Of a DNA stretch of 64,000 nucleotides, positions 54,315 through 64,000 are shown piece by piece. Position 1 is the stretch's first letter; the number at the start of each line of letters is the position of its first letter. Origin of the DNA: Apis mellifera (taxonomy: Eukaryota > Arthropoda > Insecta > Hymenoptera > Apidae); the NCBI RefSeq assembly GCF_003254395.2, contig NC_037639.1:12071037-12135036 (forward strand), written 5' to 3'. The position numbers were made by a program, and so were the translations under genes. Below the pieces are notes generated by a model. That model was not told where the DNA came from and made no database searches. It worked only from the letters and a program-made list of their open reading frames with translations.

Positions 54315-56260
54315 GTGGAATAATCTCTTTTCGATGAACGTTTCGGATTATTCCGTATCGAATACATCATACCTTCAACCGTTTGATCCACTTTACAAAT
54401 ACGATAGACTGTTACCGTAACGCTAAACGAAACGAACAAAATAGAAAAGAAAAGACTGTAATCGACTGCTCGTTGAAAATTGTATCGAACAATCGCGATG
54501 CATGGTAAATTTCGCGTACGAAGAGGTCGGTGCACGAGTCGCGTGACTCGGTTTGGAACAATCTCTCGTATAAAATGAGAAAAGGAGGAAAAAAAAAAAA
54601 AAAAGAAAAAAAAAAAGAAAAAGACACGGAAGAATAGCTCGTGGTAATAATTAGGAACGTTCGCGATATCTGTTAGAAAGATCATGTTACGACAAACATG
54701 TTATTACCATTATTTTTCTGTCGTCCTGTGTTCCTTTTCTTCGCTTTTTCTTCCTCTATATATATATTTTTTTTCCTTTAAATACGATACTCCCTTTTTT
54801 TTCACGGTCTTATATATTCCCTATTCGCGTTTCCCGAGTCTCTCAACCTCGACTCGAACTCGTCGTCGCACACACACACATACACATACACATAATTAAA
54901 TTGCGCACAATGGATTTTCAATTATATACGGAAATGCAACAAAGTTCTTGCAACGTTCTCTTAGGCATCGAAATCTGGCGAAAGTTTATACGTTTCGAGA
55001 GGAAAGCTCGCGTAGGAGAACGCCGCTGTCCGCAACAATGGCCAATTATTGCGAAAACACGTAATTGTGGAGAACGATTGGTCGAGGTACAGTTTGAGAA
55101 AGGGAAGGACGAATGGAAATGGTAACAAAATCATCTTAACGTAACCGCATTCTACACGGGAGAAGTCTCGCGGCGCGAACATCACGCCCGGCGTAAAAGT
55201 AAATTAACCGAATGAAAGGTAACTCGATCTAAAAGAAATACACTGGAACTGGAAGGAAACTCTAGCAACGCGATTAAATGCAAGAACTTTTGTCGAGAGG
55301 CCGTTACGTCCTGGACGCTATCGCGCATCGAATTGGCAAACTTCGGCGAGCCGAGCCGCGCCGAACGAATAAAGTTCACCGAAATACTATCCACCCCATC
55401 TTCTCCACTCCACTCCTATTTGATAACGAGTTATTATCGATCCGTTTACGCGCGTTCACCAACATATACTATTTTCAACCGCAAACTTTTTTTAACGCCA
55501 ATTTTTCGAACGAATTTTGATTGAAAGTGAACCGGTATTCCGTTGACCAAAAAAAAAAAAAAAGGGAAAAAAAAAAGAAAAAAAAGAAAATAAGTGAAAT
55601 TAACGTTACGCACGCCTTACAACCGATACTCGGTACGTTGTTATTTTGTCAACGAATCGATCAATAATCGATGATCCTTCGACGAACAGAAGTGCGCCAA
55701 GTGGATTATAGGATTAAAGGTGAAAAAAGATGAGCGAGGAGAGGAATAAACACGTGTAAATATTTCGAACGCTAGAGATTTGATTACGAAACAGCGAAAA
55801 TCATCCTTTTTTTTTTTTTTTAATGTACATTAGTTTGTATTATAATAGCCTAAAAAAAAAAAGGGAAAAAAAAAAAAGATTTAGGTAGATAGATTTTTTG
55901 AGAGATCTCCATAGCGAAGAGCGAAGGGAAGGAAGAAGAGGGTCGCCGTTTCTGGGGTTTTTGTTCATCGATGTTCTTTCTATCGCGCTGCCCGACCGAA
56001 AAATCGAATCGCCGCGAACGCGATACGGGAAAAAAATCAAAGAATCATTATGATCGCAGTGAATTTCGTAGCTCAAAGTAATTTTCGAGCGCGACGAGCG
56101 CTCTCCCAGGATAACAGAACAGAAACAGATCGGTACTCGGAGAATTTTGCGAAATGCACGAACGAATCAGTGTATCATCGCTTTAACGATCTTTTTTTTT
56201 TCTTTTTTTTTTTTTTTCAACCAAGGAACCAGGTCAATTCGTCGGAAACGATACACTTTT

Positions 56261-56285
56261 TATATATATATATATATATATATAT
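56261..56285. repeat. (TA)n microsatellite
   Basis: Run of TA dinucleotides. Confidence 0.85.
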
Positions 56286-57300
56286 CCGCATGAAAGAGAG
56301 ATAATTAAATAAATACAAAATGGATAATGTTCGCGCGCGAAAGAATGTACGCTTCACGGAACTTTTTTGATCGTCGATCTCCGTATTGGTCCGATCGCAA
56401 TTCGATCAAAAATTCCTCGCATGTACCTGCAAAAGCGCAAAGATCGGGCGCGGAAGCGAAGACCACGGGAAAGACCACGTATTTATTCGCACAAGATCTT
56501 CCGTTAGCGAGAAAACAAATTTTAATGAAAACAGAGAGAGAGAGAAAGTGAGAGAGAGAGAATGAGAAAATGAGAGAATGAGAGAGCGCGCGTTTTGGAA
56601 GAATGAAAAAGAGCGAAAGAGAGATAAACAGAGATTTTTTTTTTTTCTCCTTGGAGGAATGGTGAGGTACGTAACGCAAAAGAAAAAAAAGCTAGCTACC
56701 GAGTCTTACTCTCTTCGATATCGACAGTGTGCCAATGAAAAAAAAAAAAGAAAAAAAAAGAAACATTTTTATTCCGAGTTTAGCTAAAGTCTGTCGCATT
56801 TTTTCATTCATTCTCCGATCACTTCGTGCATAAATGCATACGCACACGCACGATATAGATATAATAACCGTAAGGATATGTAAGTACAAAGAAACAAAAA
56901 GGGAGAGAAAATAAAAAAAAGAAGAAGCTTTGAAATTTTCGATATTTTCCGCGTCGCGGCAGTCGATAGGTATTAAACGCGTGCCCTTATCACTGATGTA
57001 CACGTGCTCGATAAAACTGACATTGGAATTTTTGTGCTTTCCGCTCAGCCCACCTACGTTCCCGTTCCCTCCCCCACGCCACGCACACATAAACACACAT
57101 GGCTCTTTGATCGAATTTCGTTTCGCGATTTTTTTTCTTTTTCTTTTCCTTTTTCTTTTTTTTTTTTTTTTTTGTTTTTTTCGTTCGATTCTTTTAATTT
57201 CTTTCTCTGTCTCCTTCTAGCCCGCACAACTAAATTTTACGAGACGGGATGACGTTCCTTTTCTTTCTTTCTTCCTTGCAATACGAGATGATAAAGAAGA

Positions 57301-60300
57301 AAAAAGGAAAGGAACGAAAAGACCAAAGAGATGTTTATTTTAATGTTGTGTATATTAATTGTTTATGTCATATAATATTTGACGATGCATTTATCCATGC
57401 GTTACACCGAGAGTGCTTTAATTATTCTTTCTCCTCTTTTCTTTTCTTTTTTTTCAATTATTATCATTAAGCATAAGTATATATATATATATATATTCTT
57501 ATATATGTATATTGGAATATTGATTTTGATTCTTTTTTTTTTTTTTTAAATAAGTTATCTCATCGTCTGCTATCATAATCATCGAGATCGATCGGCGCAA
57601 TATTTTATATTTTGTAAGTTGTATATTTTGTTTAACACAACATGGAGTTCATCCATCAGGCATCATTATAACAACAACGATTTTTATTATTACAATTATT
57701 TATAGTTGATTGATTTACACATATTAATTATTAAGCAGCCAGTGCCGTTTATTTTATATTTTTTTCATAGAGTGTAATGTGTATCACTGCTGTTATCATA
57801 TTTTATTAAATCTTTGCCATATAACACTCCCTTAGTCTCACGATTTCACCCTTCATTATCAATATGAGACGATTTTTCTTCTTGTCTCATCGCAATTCTT
57901 CTCCCGCTGCAATCTATCCCCTTTTCACCTCCTTTTCTTCATAACTCTATACTGTGATCGTAATAAAGTCGATCCTTGATATATATATATATATATCGAG
58001 CTAACATATTGAGTTTTTTCTTACATCGTATTACATTTGCTTTAATTCTTTCGCGAAGAATTAATCAAAAGCAAAAATGAGCGGGAAAAGAAAAATGGAA
58101 ATAGAAAGATGGAATATTTACGGAGGTAATATCGAAAAAATGAAAATTTTTTCCGATACACGTAAAAGAAAAAAAAAAAAAAAGGAAATACTATACCGGA
58201 TATATCGAAGAATCGCATACGTTTCTTTCTTTCGACCGCCGAGTGCGTGCAATATATCGAGTGATTTCATGTTTCTCGCACGTCTTAAAGCAGCATCGAG
58301 ACATATTGTTGCTTTGCAAACCTTGTAAATGCACTTGAGCACGCATATCCTCTCGCGAGCGCCGTCTTTCGTACTCTTTTGCTCCCCTCGTGCGGAAAAC
58401 AAGAGCGAGCAACGCCTCGCGCTTTGTTCGCCAATCCTCTGGGTATAATAAGGAGTATTTCGCGTCACGCAAACCCGGGGTGTTCTCTTCATTTTCCTGA
58501 TTCTCTCAGAGATGTAACTTCTTCTTCTTCTATCTAGCGTGATGACAATTGATTTCTCGATATAGCGTTAATTCTATAAAGAAGTAGGCCGGTTCTGGAT
58601 CTTGCAGGCCAGCCGAAGTACACGAAATTTAGAAATTCGACTATTTAGAGATAAATCGTGTTCCGCTCGAGAATCGCCGCGAGATCCGGAATCATCGCTT
58701 CCTCTGTTACTTCCTTATATTAAATGTCGGTGACTTTTGTCGCTAGCCGGAGGGGCCGGCTTCGGACAAAAATCAACTGTCTGTTCACGTCGGGGAAAAT
58801 AATAAAATAGATTATTTCACATAGCACACAGTTTAATAAACTGTAAACGAAAGCAATGAAAGAAAATAATGCTATTTTTATATGTTGCATCGTCTGCCGT
58901 GGTGACCTAGAGTTATACGAACTATATATTTCAGTTCACTCCTTTACTACGATTCCGTGTATCAATTGGGCCATTTCTTTTTCCGTTTCAATTTTTCAAC
59001 GCGATAGATCGTAGATATTATGTATTATCGTGGATTTCGGATATTTACCGAAGAAATCGCAAAATTTCTTTTTTCAGTCATGATATTTCGTCGATGATAT
59101 TTTGTTACATTTTGTAAATGAAGTTAATAGAATATCGTTTGAATAATGTCGTTAGAAATTGTGAGAAGCATTCTCATATAATTTGATGAAGAATGTCCCT
59201 ATAATATTAATATCATCACATTAGCAGCTTAGAAATAAATGACAGAAATATTTCTAAAGATGATCCAAAGGATGCTCTTGCTCACAATTGATCTAGATTA
59301 CTACATTAAGATTTACTATTATTGTATTATTATTACTATATCTACATTCCTTTTAAAAATCTACCACTATTACTTTACAAAACCATCTGTAAATAAGTAT
59401 TTTGTATTCCTGCAAGAATAAAATTACGAATCATTAATCGTGTATGTAATATTTCTACCATTATCATTAGAATCATGATAGTTTCATAACATAAATACGG
59501 ATTATGAATACACGTTATGTCTCGTAAAAAATTTTTATTCTTGAATATAGAAAAATTTTGTGTGCCACTGTTTCTCGTTATATACGATACAAAATCCTAA
59601 TACAAAATCAAAATTTCTGATAGTAAAAAAAAAAAATAGATTCGACAAATAAATCTTCAAATAATATCGTTTTTAAACTTAGAATGTTTTAAAATTCCTT
59701 CCTACTCCCTTTACAAGGTTTTAAATTTCACCGCTATCGTCGAGCGGTGTCTCGCGTCAAAACATTCATGTTAGATATCAGGGCATACCATATTTTGTAA
59801 CATCGTCATCCTAAAGATATAATATAAAATCGAGAATGTAACATCTATATTTTTTACATTAATGGTTAAGACACATTGTAGCTTTAAAAAAAAATAATGA
59901 AAATATATTCTATTGTTCTATATCGCATTTATGATTGTGCTCTAAGAGGAAGAAAAGAAGAACAAATAATAGAAAAAAGACAGAGATAAGATAAAAATTT
60001 AGAAATCAGCACCATCTCTTGAGTACTTTTGAAAGGATTAGAATTTCTTTAGAATTCAAAAGATGGCGCAGACCATCGATTCTTATCCTATCTTTCTCTT
60101 TAACTAGCTATTTTCTGAACTTGTACATATTATTTAATAATATAATACTCTTAAATCTAGTTTAATCATTTTAAAATTTAGTAAAATTAAGTTTTAAGTT
60201 TCCAATCATTATTAATGCTATAATTATTTTCTATACTGAAACGGATATGTCTTATTATATAACGCTTATAATAAAAATATTCGTATTTTAAATAATACTT

Positions 60301-60375
60301 GAAATTTAAATTCATTACAATTACTATTTAAATATTCGTAAAATAAGTAGTTTAAAGATTTTTTTTAGCTTCTAG
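57301..60375. other. AT-rich intergenic DNA at a composition boundary
   Basis: Base composition changes from CpG-rich to AT-rich from about 57.3 kb, with a last CpG-bearing pocket near 58.2-58.8 kb. No coding frame of any quality is seen. A small hairpin (AGCCGG/CCGGCT) lies at 58744-58760. A facing pair of AGATGGYGC motifs lies at 60009-60069. Confidence 0.7.
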
Positions 60376-60395
60376 TTTATTTTTTTTTTTTTATT
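60376..60395 (-). terminator. Candidate polyadenylation signals for PIG-M
   Basis: Read on the minus strand, AATAAA occurs at 60395-60390 and again at 60381-60376, roughly 105-125 nt after the PIG-M stop. The DNA is AT-rich, so chance matches are likely. Confidence 0.35.
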
Positions 60396-60499
60396 TTCAC
60401 AAAATTTCACATTGGATATAATATATATTTTATTTCTAATTATATAAAGAATTACATATGAAAATTAATTTAAAATAATCGTTATTTTCTAATTTCTAA

Positions 60500-61642
60500 T
60501 CAATATTTATAGTACGTAATGATATCATTCACAATTTTAATATTGGCAACGAATAAAAATAAACTAGCTATCCAAATATACGTAAAAGTATTCAATCCTT
60601 TGAATTCCAATAAATATGCAGCTAATAACCAAATGCTTTGACTAAGGATCCAAATAAAACATAGAAATAGTGATCTATAAATGCTTAATCCAAACCGTGA
60701 AAGACATAATGGCAATAAAGATAAATACCAAAAAAAGTATTGTGATGTTAATACCGGATTATATGTTACTATTATCATGGCCTGTATAAACATTACAAAT
60801 GGCAATAAAGATTTATTTGAATATTTATATGATAATAATAAGAGCAATATCAATTGCGGTAAAAACATGAAAATTTTTTCAATTATATTAAGTGGATAAT
60901 TAGCAGATAAATATAACATGTAAAAATAAACAGAAAAATTATGTTTCGTATCTTTGCGTGTAATATGATAAATAAAACTTTCGTAAATATATTTATAACC
61001 ATAGAAATAGTAATTAATGATTGTTAAACAAATAATCAAGGATATACAACTAATTACTAATTTTAACTGATTCTTGTTTGGTATAAAGTAATTTTTATCT
61101 CGAAGGGAAAAATATATAGATATACTAAATATTATAGGATATAATCTAAAATGGATTGATAAGGCATGAAATAAACCTGCTAAAACGAATTTATCTTTCA
61201 AAAATAAATATAAAGTTAGCATAATTAAAAAGACTGTCACAGTGTCTGCATTTCCTCTGGTTGAAATTACGATCGTGAAAGGATTATAGAGCCATATAAA
61301 GGTACATGTATGTTGCTTATTAGAATTTTGTAAAATTAAGATTTTTTTTATCAAAATGGTTACCAAAATATCAACAAAAGAAAATAAGATTTTTCCAAAA
61401 TTTTCATTTATGAAAATATTTGGCGTTAAAAGCAAAGCCAATAATGGTGTATAACGATATGTATCTCGCTCAAATGGAGATGATCCTTCTGTTATATATC
61501 GTGCAGCATCGGTAAATACCTTATAATCCACATCAGTGTATGGAACACTGAAAGTTTTATCATGATAATTTGAATAAAAAACTAAAGTAACCCTAAGTAA
61601 GAAACCTAATATACAATGTGTCTTAAATGATAATTCATTCAT
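60500..61642 (-). CDS. PIGM: GPI mannosyltransferase 1 (PIG-M)
   Basis: This ER membrane enzyme adds the first alpha-1,4 mannose, from dolichol-phosphate mannose, to the GPI anchor precursor. It works with PIG-X. The 380-residue single-exon frame starts MNELSFKTHC and has many hydrophobic helices. The family signature VPYTDVDYKVFTDAARYIT-like stretch holds the luminal DxD-type motif at Asp37-Val-Asp39 and is followed by SPFERDTYRYTPLLALLLTPN-like sequence. Both agree closely with animal PIG-M (GT50). The length is slightly below the human protein of about 420 residues. The start lies only 54 nt after the stop of the upstream NDUFAF8-like gene on the same strand, without an AATAAA in the gap, so both may share a transcript. 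Confidence 0.96.
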   Translation of the reverse strand: MNELSFKTHCILGFLLRVTLVFYSNYHDKTFSVPYTDVDYKVFTDAARYITEGSSPFERDTYRYTPLLALLLTPNIFINENFGKILFSFVDILVTILIKKILILQNSNKQHTCTFIWLYNPFTIVISTRGNADTVTVFLIMLTLYLFLKDKFVLAGLFHALSIHFRLYPIIFSISIYFSLRDKNYFIPNKNQLKLVISCISLIICLTIINYYFYGYKYIYESFIYHITRKDTKHNFSVYFYMLYLSANYPLNIIEKIFMFLPQLILLLLLSYKYSNKSLLPFVMFIQAMIIVTYNPVLTSQYFFWYLSLLPLCLSRFGLSIYRSLFLCFIWILSQSIWLLAAYLLEFKGLNTFTYIWIASLFLFVANIKIVNDIITYYKY

Positions 61643-61696
61643 TTTGAAGTTTTAAATATATCTTTTAACATTAAATAAAATTCTACTTTTCTGTTT

Positions 61697-61894
61697 TTAT
61701 AATCTTATATTATTTTTTGCAGCAGCTTTCATTAAACATGCCTTAAATTCCTTAAATTCATTTTCACAATCATCTTTTCGTAAGTTGGATTTTGCCAATA
61801 CACATGCAGCATATTTAGCTCCAGATTCGTGGCATTGTGCAACAATAATAGGATACTTTCTAAATCGTTCTTTTGCCTTTTTTACTGCTTCCAT
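61697..61894 (-). CDS. NDUFAF8: NDUFAF8-like twin CX9C protein
   Basis: A 65-residue protein with the coiled coil-helix-coiled coil-helix pattern: Cys21-X9-Cys31 and Cys43-X9-Cys53. Around these, sequence of the form CxxxxAxYAxCV and DxCxxEFxxxxxCxxxAAxK matches human NDUFAF8 (C17orf89), which stabilises NDUFAF5 for complex I assembly in mitochondria. Twin CX9C proteins are usually imported and oxidised by the MIA40 pathway. The start ATG has a favourable AAAAATGG context. It sits 121 nt after the microprotein frame and 54 nt before PIG-M, all on the minus strand. Assignment rests on remembered family sequence. Confidence 0.85.
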   Translation of the reverse strand: MEAVKKAKERFRKYPIIVAQCHESGAKYAACVLAKSNLRKDDCENEFKEFKACLMKAAAKNNIRL

Positions 61895-62015
61895 TTTTAA
61901 CTACATATTATTATTTATTACATATCAATATATATATATGTATATATATATTAAATAAGTAAACATATAAATTTACTATTTATGAGACATTACTTGTTAA
62001 AATGTTAAATTAAAT

Positions 62016-62141
62016 TTACTTTGATTTCTTTTTTGGAAGTTTTGGTACTTGTGAAGTTTGATATAAGGTCCATAAAACTAGACCTATTCCAAAAGCATTA
62101 ATACCTCTGAATATGTTAGTTTTTAAATTTTCGTTCATCAT
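62016..62141 (-). CDS. 41-residue single-pass membrane microprotein, unidentified
   Basis: The frame starts at tandem ATGs (62141 and 62138) and encodes an acidic/polar start (MMNENLKTNIFRG), one hydrophobic segment (about residues 14-29, INAFGIGLVLWTLYQT) and a basic, Pro/Lys-rich end (VPKLPKKKSK). I do not recognise the family. Size, charge pattern and neighbours suggest a mitochondrial inner-membrane or ER microprotein, which is inference. An in-frame ATG at 62198 lies inside the predicted CMC4 intron, so I reject that longer start. In the spliced RNA the ATG follows the CMC4 stop by 8 nt. Confidence 0.6.
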   Translation of the reverse strand: MMNENLKTNIFRGINAFGIGLVLWTLYQTSQVPKLPKKKSK

Positions 62142-62149
62142 GATGAATC

Positions 62150-62663
62150 TTATTTCTGAGCTTTTCTCTGAAACAAAATTAAATAAATCGATAATCATTT
62201 TTCATAATGGGATGATTAATATTGAGAGATATTATTATATAATATATAATATAATTTAATATATAATATAATTATAATAAGATATAGTAGATTATAATAT
62301 ATAATATTATTTATATATTATTTATATTATTTATATAGTAAAATATTTTTTATACATACATAATCTACAGTATTATGCTCGTATGGTTTAGAAATATCTA
62401 TACCATCACAAACTATTGAAGAAGCAAAATGTATGATGCAACACTGTCTTATTTCCTCTAGTACTTTCTCGCAACGTGATGGTTGATATACGTTATCTAA
62501 AATTAATCGACTTAAAAATATATATATATTTAATATAAAGAAAAATTAGAAGTAATAAATTTATCATAACCTCAAATAAAATTACACGAATGATACCTTT
62601 TAAACACTGCTGTAATTTACATGCAAACTTTTTACATGGATCACTTGGATCACTTTTCGTCAT
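62150..62663 (-). CDS. CMC4: CMC4 (CX9C motif-containing protein 4), three exons
   Basis: Coding exons on the minus strand are 62663-62597, 62496-62360 and 62167-62150, with donors GTATCA and GTATGT and acceptors TTTTAG and TTTCAG. They give 73 residues. Cys10, Cys15 and Cys20 in DPCKKFACKLQQCL, then Cys31-X9-Cys41, Cys42 and Cys52, reproduce the Cys spacing of human CMC4 (p8-MTCP1), including the ten residues between third and fourth Cys. It is a small mitochondrial intermembrane-space protein of poorly known role. The last exon adds only RKAQK and TAA. If the third exon is not used, reading on gives a slightly different end (VCIKN and so on). The ORF is split, so it is easily missed by simple ORF searches. 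Confidence 0.88.
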
Positions 62664-63090
62664 ACGAAAAAATTAAATCTATTTGTAGATTTATAAACGT
62701 TCAATGAAGTAAATCTTATATAATCTAATGTTACAATTAGATCGATCGTACCGCTAATGGGAATAAAAAATATTTTAAAATTAAATTTTTCAATATAAAA
62801 TGCGCAAATACAATATTTTCATTAAAAATTTAAATATATATTAATAATAATATTTTAATAATTTAAATAATTAAATTTTTACCTTTAATAAGCTTGCAAC
62901 AAGATATAGAAAAAATTACTTGAATAACCTTATAACTCACATACAATATAACAATACTAGATAGATGGCACTCTAAAACTGCGTCATAGCAGACTAAAAA
63001 TTTTCATAGAGATATATACACATAGTGTCATCAACGAATGTGTTAGGTTAAATTATACAACTTTTTGCTAATATTAACAAAAGTATAACA
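62664..63090. promoter_or_regulatory. Divergent promoter region between CMC4 and EMC6
   Basis: The two start codons point away from each other with 427 bp between them. The AT-rich stretch must hold both transcription starts and is probably a shared bidirectional promoter. No TATA box or known element was placed with confidence. A TAGATGGCACT sequence lies near 62962. Confidence 0.55.
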
Positions 63091-64000
63091 ATGTTGGGAA
63101 AGATTAAAACAAAACAAGAGAAAGGAGGTAAATAATAAAACTATATATATATTAACTATTATTTTTTCAATTATAAAGTTCATTTTTAACAAACTTTTGG
63201 CATTTCTTATAGGTTATGTTTTTATTCAATAATATTGTATATAAATATAAAAGAAATCATATAGATTTATATCATATAAACTTATATAAAAAAAAAGTTT
63301 TAAGATTTTAATTTCATTATTAAAAATGATGTAATTTTTTGTATTTTATATATATTTTATTATTTTATAAATGAAGTAATTTTGGATTTAAATTTTTTAA
63401 TTATTTATTTTCATATTAAGATAAATATATTTTATATTTTATATTAAATATTTTTTAGAGATCATTGCATATAGTGAATCTGCTGTTGTAAATAATGCTG
63501 CAGTAGTAGAATATTGTAGGATATCAATGGCAGCATTATCAGGTGGCACAGCTGGTTTATTAGGATTAACTGGATTATATGGTTTTGGTTTTTACATTTT
63601 TGCTGTATTTGGATTATGGGTAAGGATAATTTTTAAAAATATTATTATTTAATAAAAAAATTGTCATTATTTAATATTATTATTTAATAAATAAATAATA
63701 TTTGTATAGGCAATGTTATTGTTAAAAGCTGGAGGTCAATGGAAAAAATATTTTATAAGTAGACGAAATCTTCTAACTAGTGGATTTTTTGGAGGCCTTT
63801 TTGTATCCTTTATAATATAATAAAAAAATACAATTAATTATTAAATATTTATAAAATATATTTTCCTTAACAAATCTTATACTCGTACAATAGACATATG
63901 TGCTGTTTTGGACGTATCCTTTCTAAACATTGAATATTATTATTTGAATAAAAAAAAATTAATTTCATATATTTATGAAATATTCCGTGTCAATGCTACA
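63091..64000 (+). CDS. EMC6: ER membrane protein complex subunit 6 (EMC6), 3' end beyond the window
   Basis: EMC6 is a small three-helix subunit of the ER membrane insertase complex. Coding exons are 63091-63127, 63459-63619, 63710-63802 and 63894-63913. They join in phase to give MLGKIKTKQEKG, then a stretch with NAAVVEYCRISMAALSG and GLLGLTGLYGFGFY, then LLLKAGGQWKKYFISRR and GGLFTYVLFWT. This follows human EMC6 closely (AAVLDYCRTSVSALSG, GILGLTGLYGF). The conserved last nine or so residues (FLYGMVHVY in human) are missing and should lie in an exon beyond 64000. Introns 3 and 4 begin GTATCCTTT, the U12-type donor. Reading through the last donor would instead give YPF and stop. Confidence 0.93.
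63803..63893 (+). other. U12-type (minor spliceosome) intron in EMC6
   Basis: The 91-nt intron starts GTATCCTTTA and contains TTCCTTAAC at 63863-63871, an exact match to the U12 branch-site consensus, and ends ATAG. The branch adenosine is about 23 nt from the acceptor, slightly longer than usual. It joins Phe and Thr codons in phase 0, giving GGLF-TYVLFW as in other EMC6 proteins. Confidence 0.85.
63914..64000 (+). other. Start of a second U12-type intron in EMC6
   Basis: The donor GTATCCTTTC follows the 20-nt exon 63894-63913 in phase 2. The acceptor and branch site are outside the window, so the call rests on the donor and on the missing conserved C-terminus. Confidence 0.65.

Larger units (their letters stand above)
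51311..57300 (+). other. Low-complexity 3' UTR or flanking DNA
   Basis: No gene is recognised. The stretch is dominated by poly-A, poly-T, GA and TA tracts, with the hairpin at 51.8 kb. A 71-codon ATG frame near 54910 has mixed composition but no recognisable family. Whether the receptor transcript reaches this far is not visible. Confidence 0.5.

Noticed and set aside
54910..55125. 71-codon ATG frame (MDFQLYTEMQQ...)
   Set aside because: It has mixed composition but is short, lacks any recognised domain and sits among homopolymers; it is kept only as a note.
62142..62198. Longer start of the microprotein at 62198
   Set aside because: The extra 19 residues would cross a TTTCAG splice acceptor and lie mostly in the CMC4 intron; the downstream tandem ATG fits the spliced RNA better.

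Overview
The window reads as insect nuclear DNA, most likely from a hymenopteran and probably a bee. The grounds are spliced genes with GT-AG introns, very long introns rich in CpG (TCG/CGA words) and simple repeats, and an abrupt change to AT-rich, CpG-poor DNA carrying compact housekeeping genes. No rRNA, tRNA, transposon protein or CRISPR array was recognised. Species assignment is inference.

Positions 1 to about 57.3 kb belong mostly to one plus-strand gene of the irregular chiasm C-roughest / kirre (NEPH/Kirrel) family of immunoglobulin cell-adhesion receptors. Twelve coding exons can be joined from 11432 to 48230 with every intron phase matching. They encode 820 residues: a signal-peptide-like start, five Ig domains, one transmembrane helix and a tail ending in a PDZ-type THV. 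The start codon lies in an exon not identified here, probably upstream of the window. Introns of 16.4 and 10.4 kb split the first three exons. A candidate alternative last exon (47162-47231) would replace the PDZ end. The 48.2-57.5 kb stretch is low-complexity, probably 3' UTR and flanking DNA.

From about 57.3 kb the DNA becomes AT-rich. Between 60.5 and 62.7 kb the minus strand carries, in order of transcription, CMC4 (twin CX9C protein), a 41-residue membrane microprotein, an NDUFAF8-like twin CX9C protein and PIG-M (GPI mannosyltransferase 1). CMC4 and the microprotein look dicistronic: after splicing, 8 nt separate the CMC4 stop from the next ATG. NDUFAF8 and PIG-M are only 54 nt apart. 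Divergently, from 63091 on the plus strand, lies EMC6, cut by the window edge. Its third intron has a textbook U12-type donor and branch site, and its fourth has a U12-type donor.

The most unusual content is therefore the operon-like minus-strand cluster of small mitochondrial proteins with PIG-M, the minor-spliceosome introns in EMC6, the alternative receptor tail, and several perfect dyad-symmetric motifs in the noncoding DNA.
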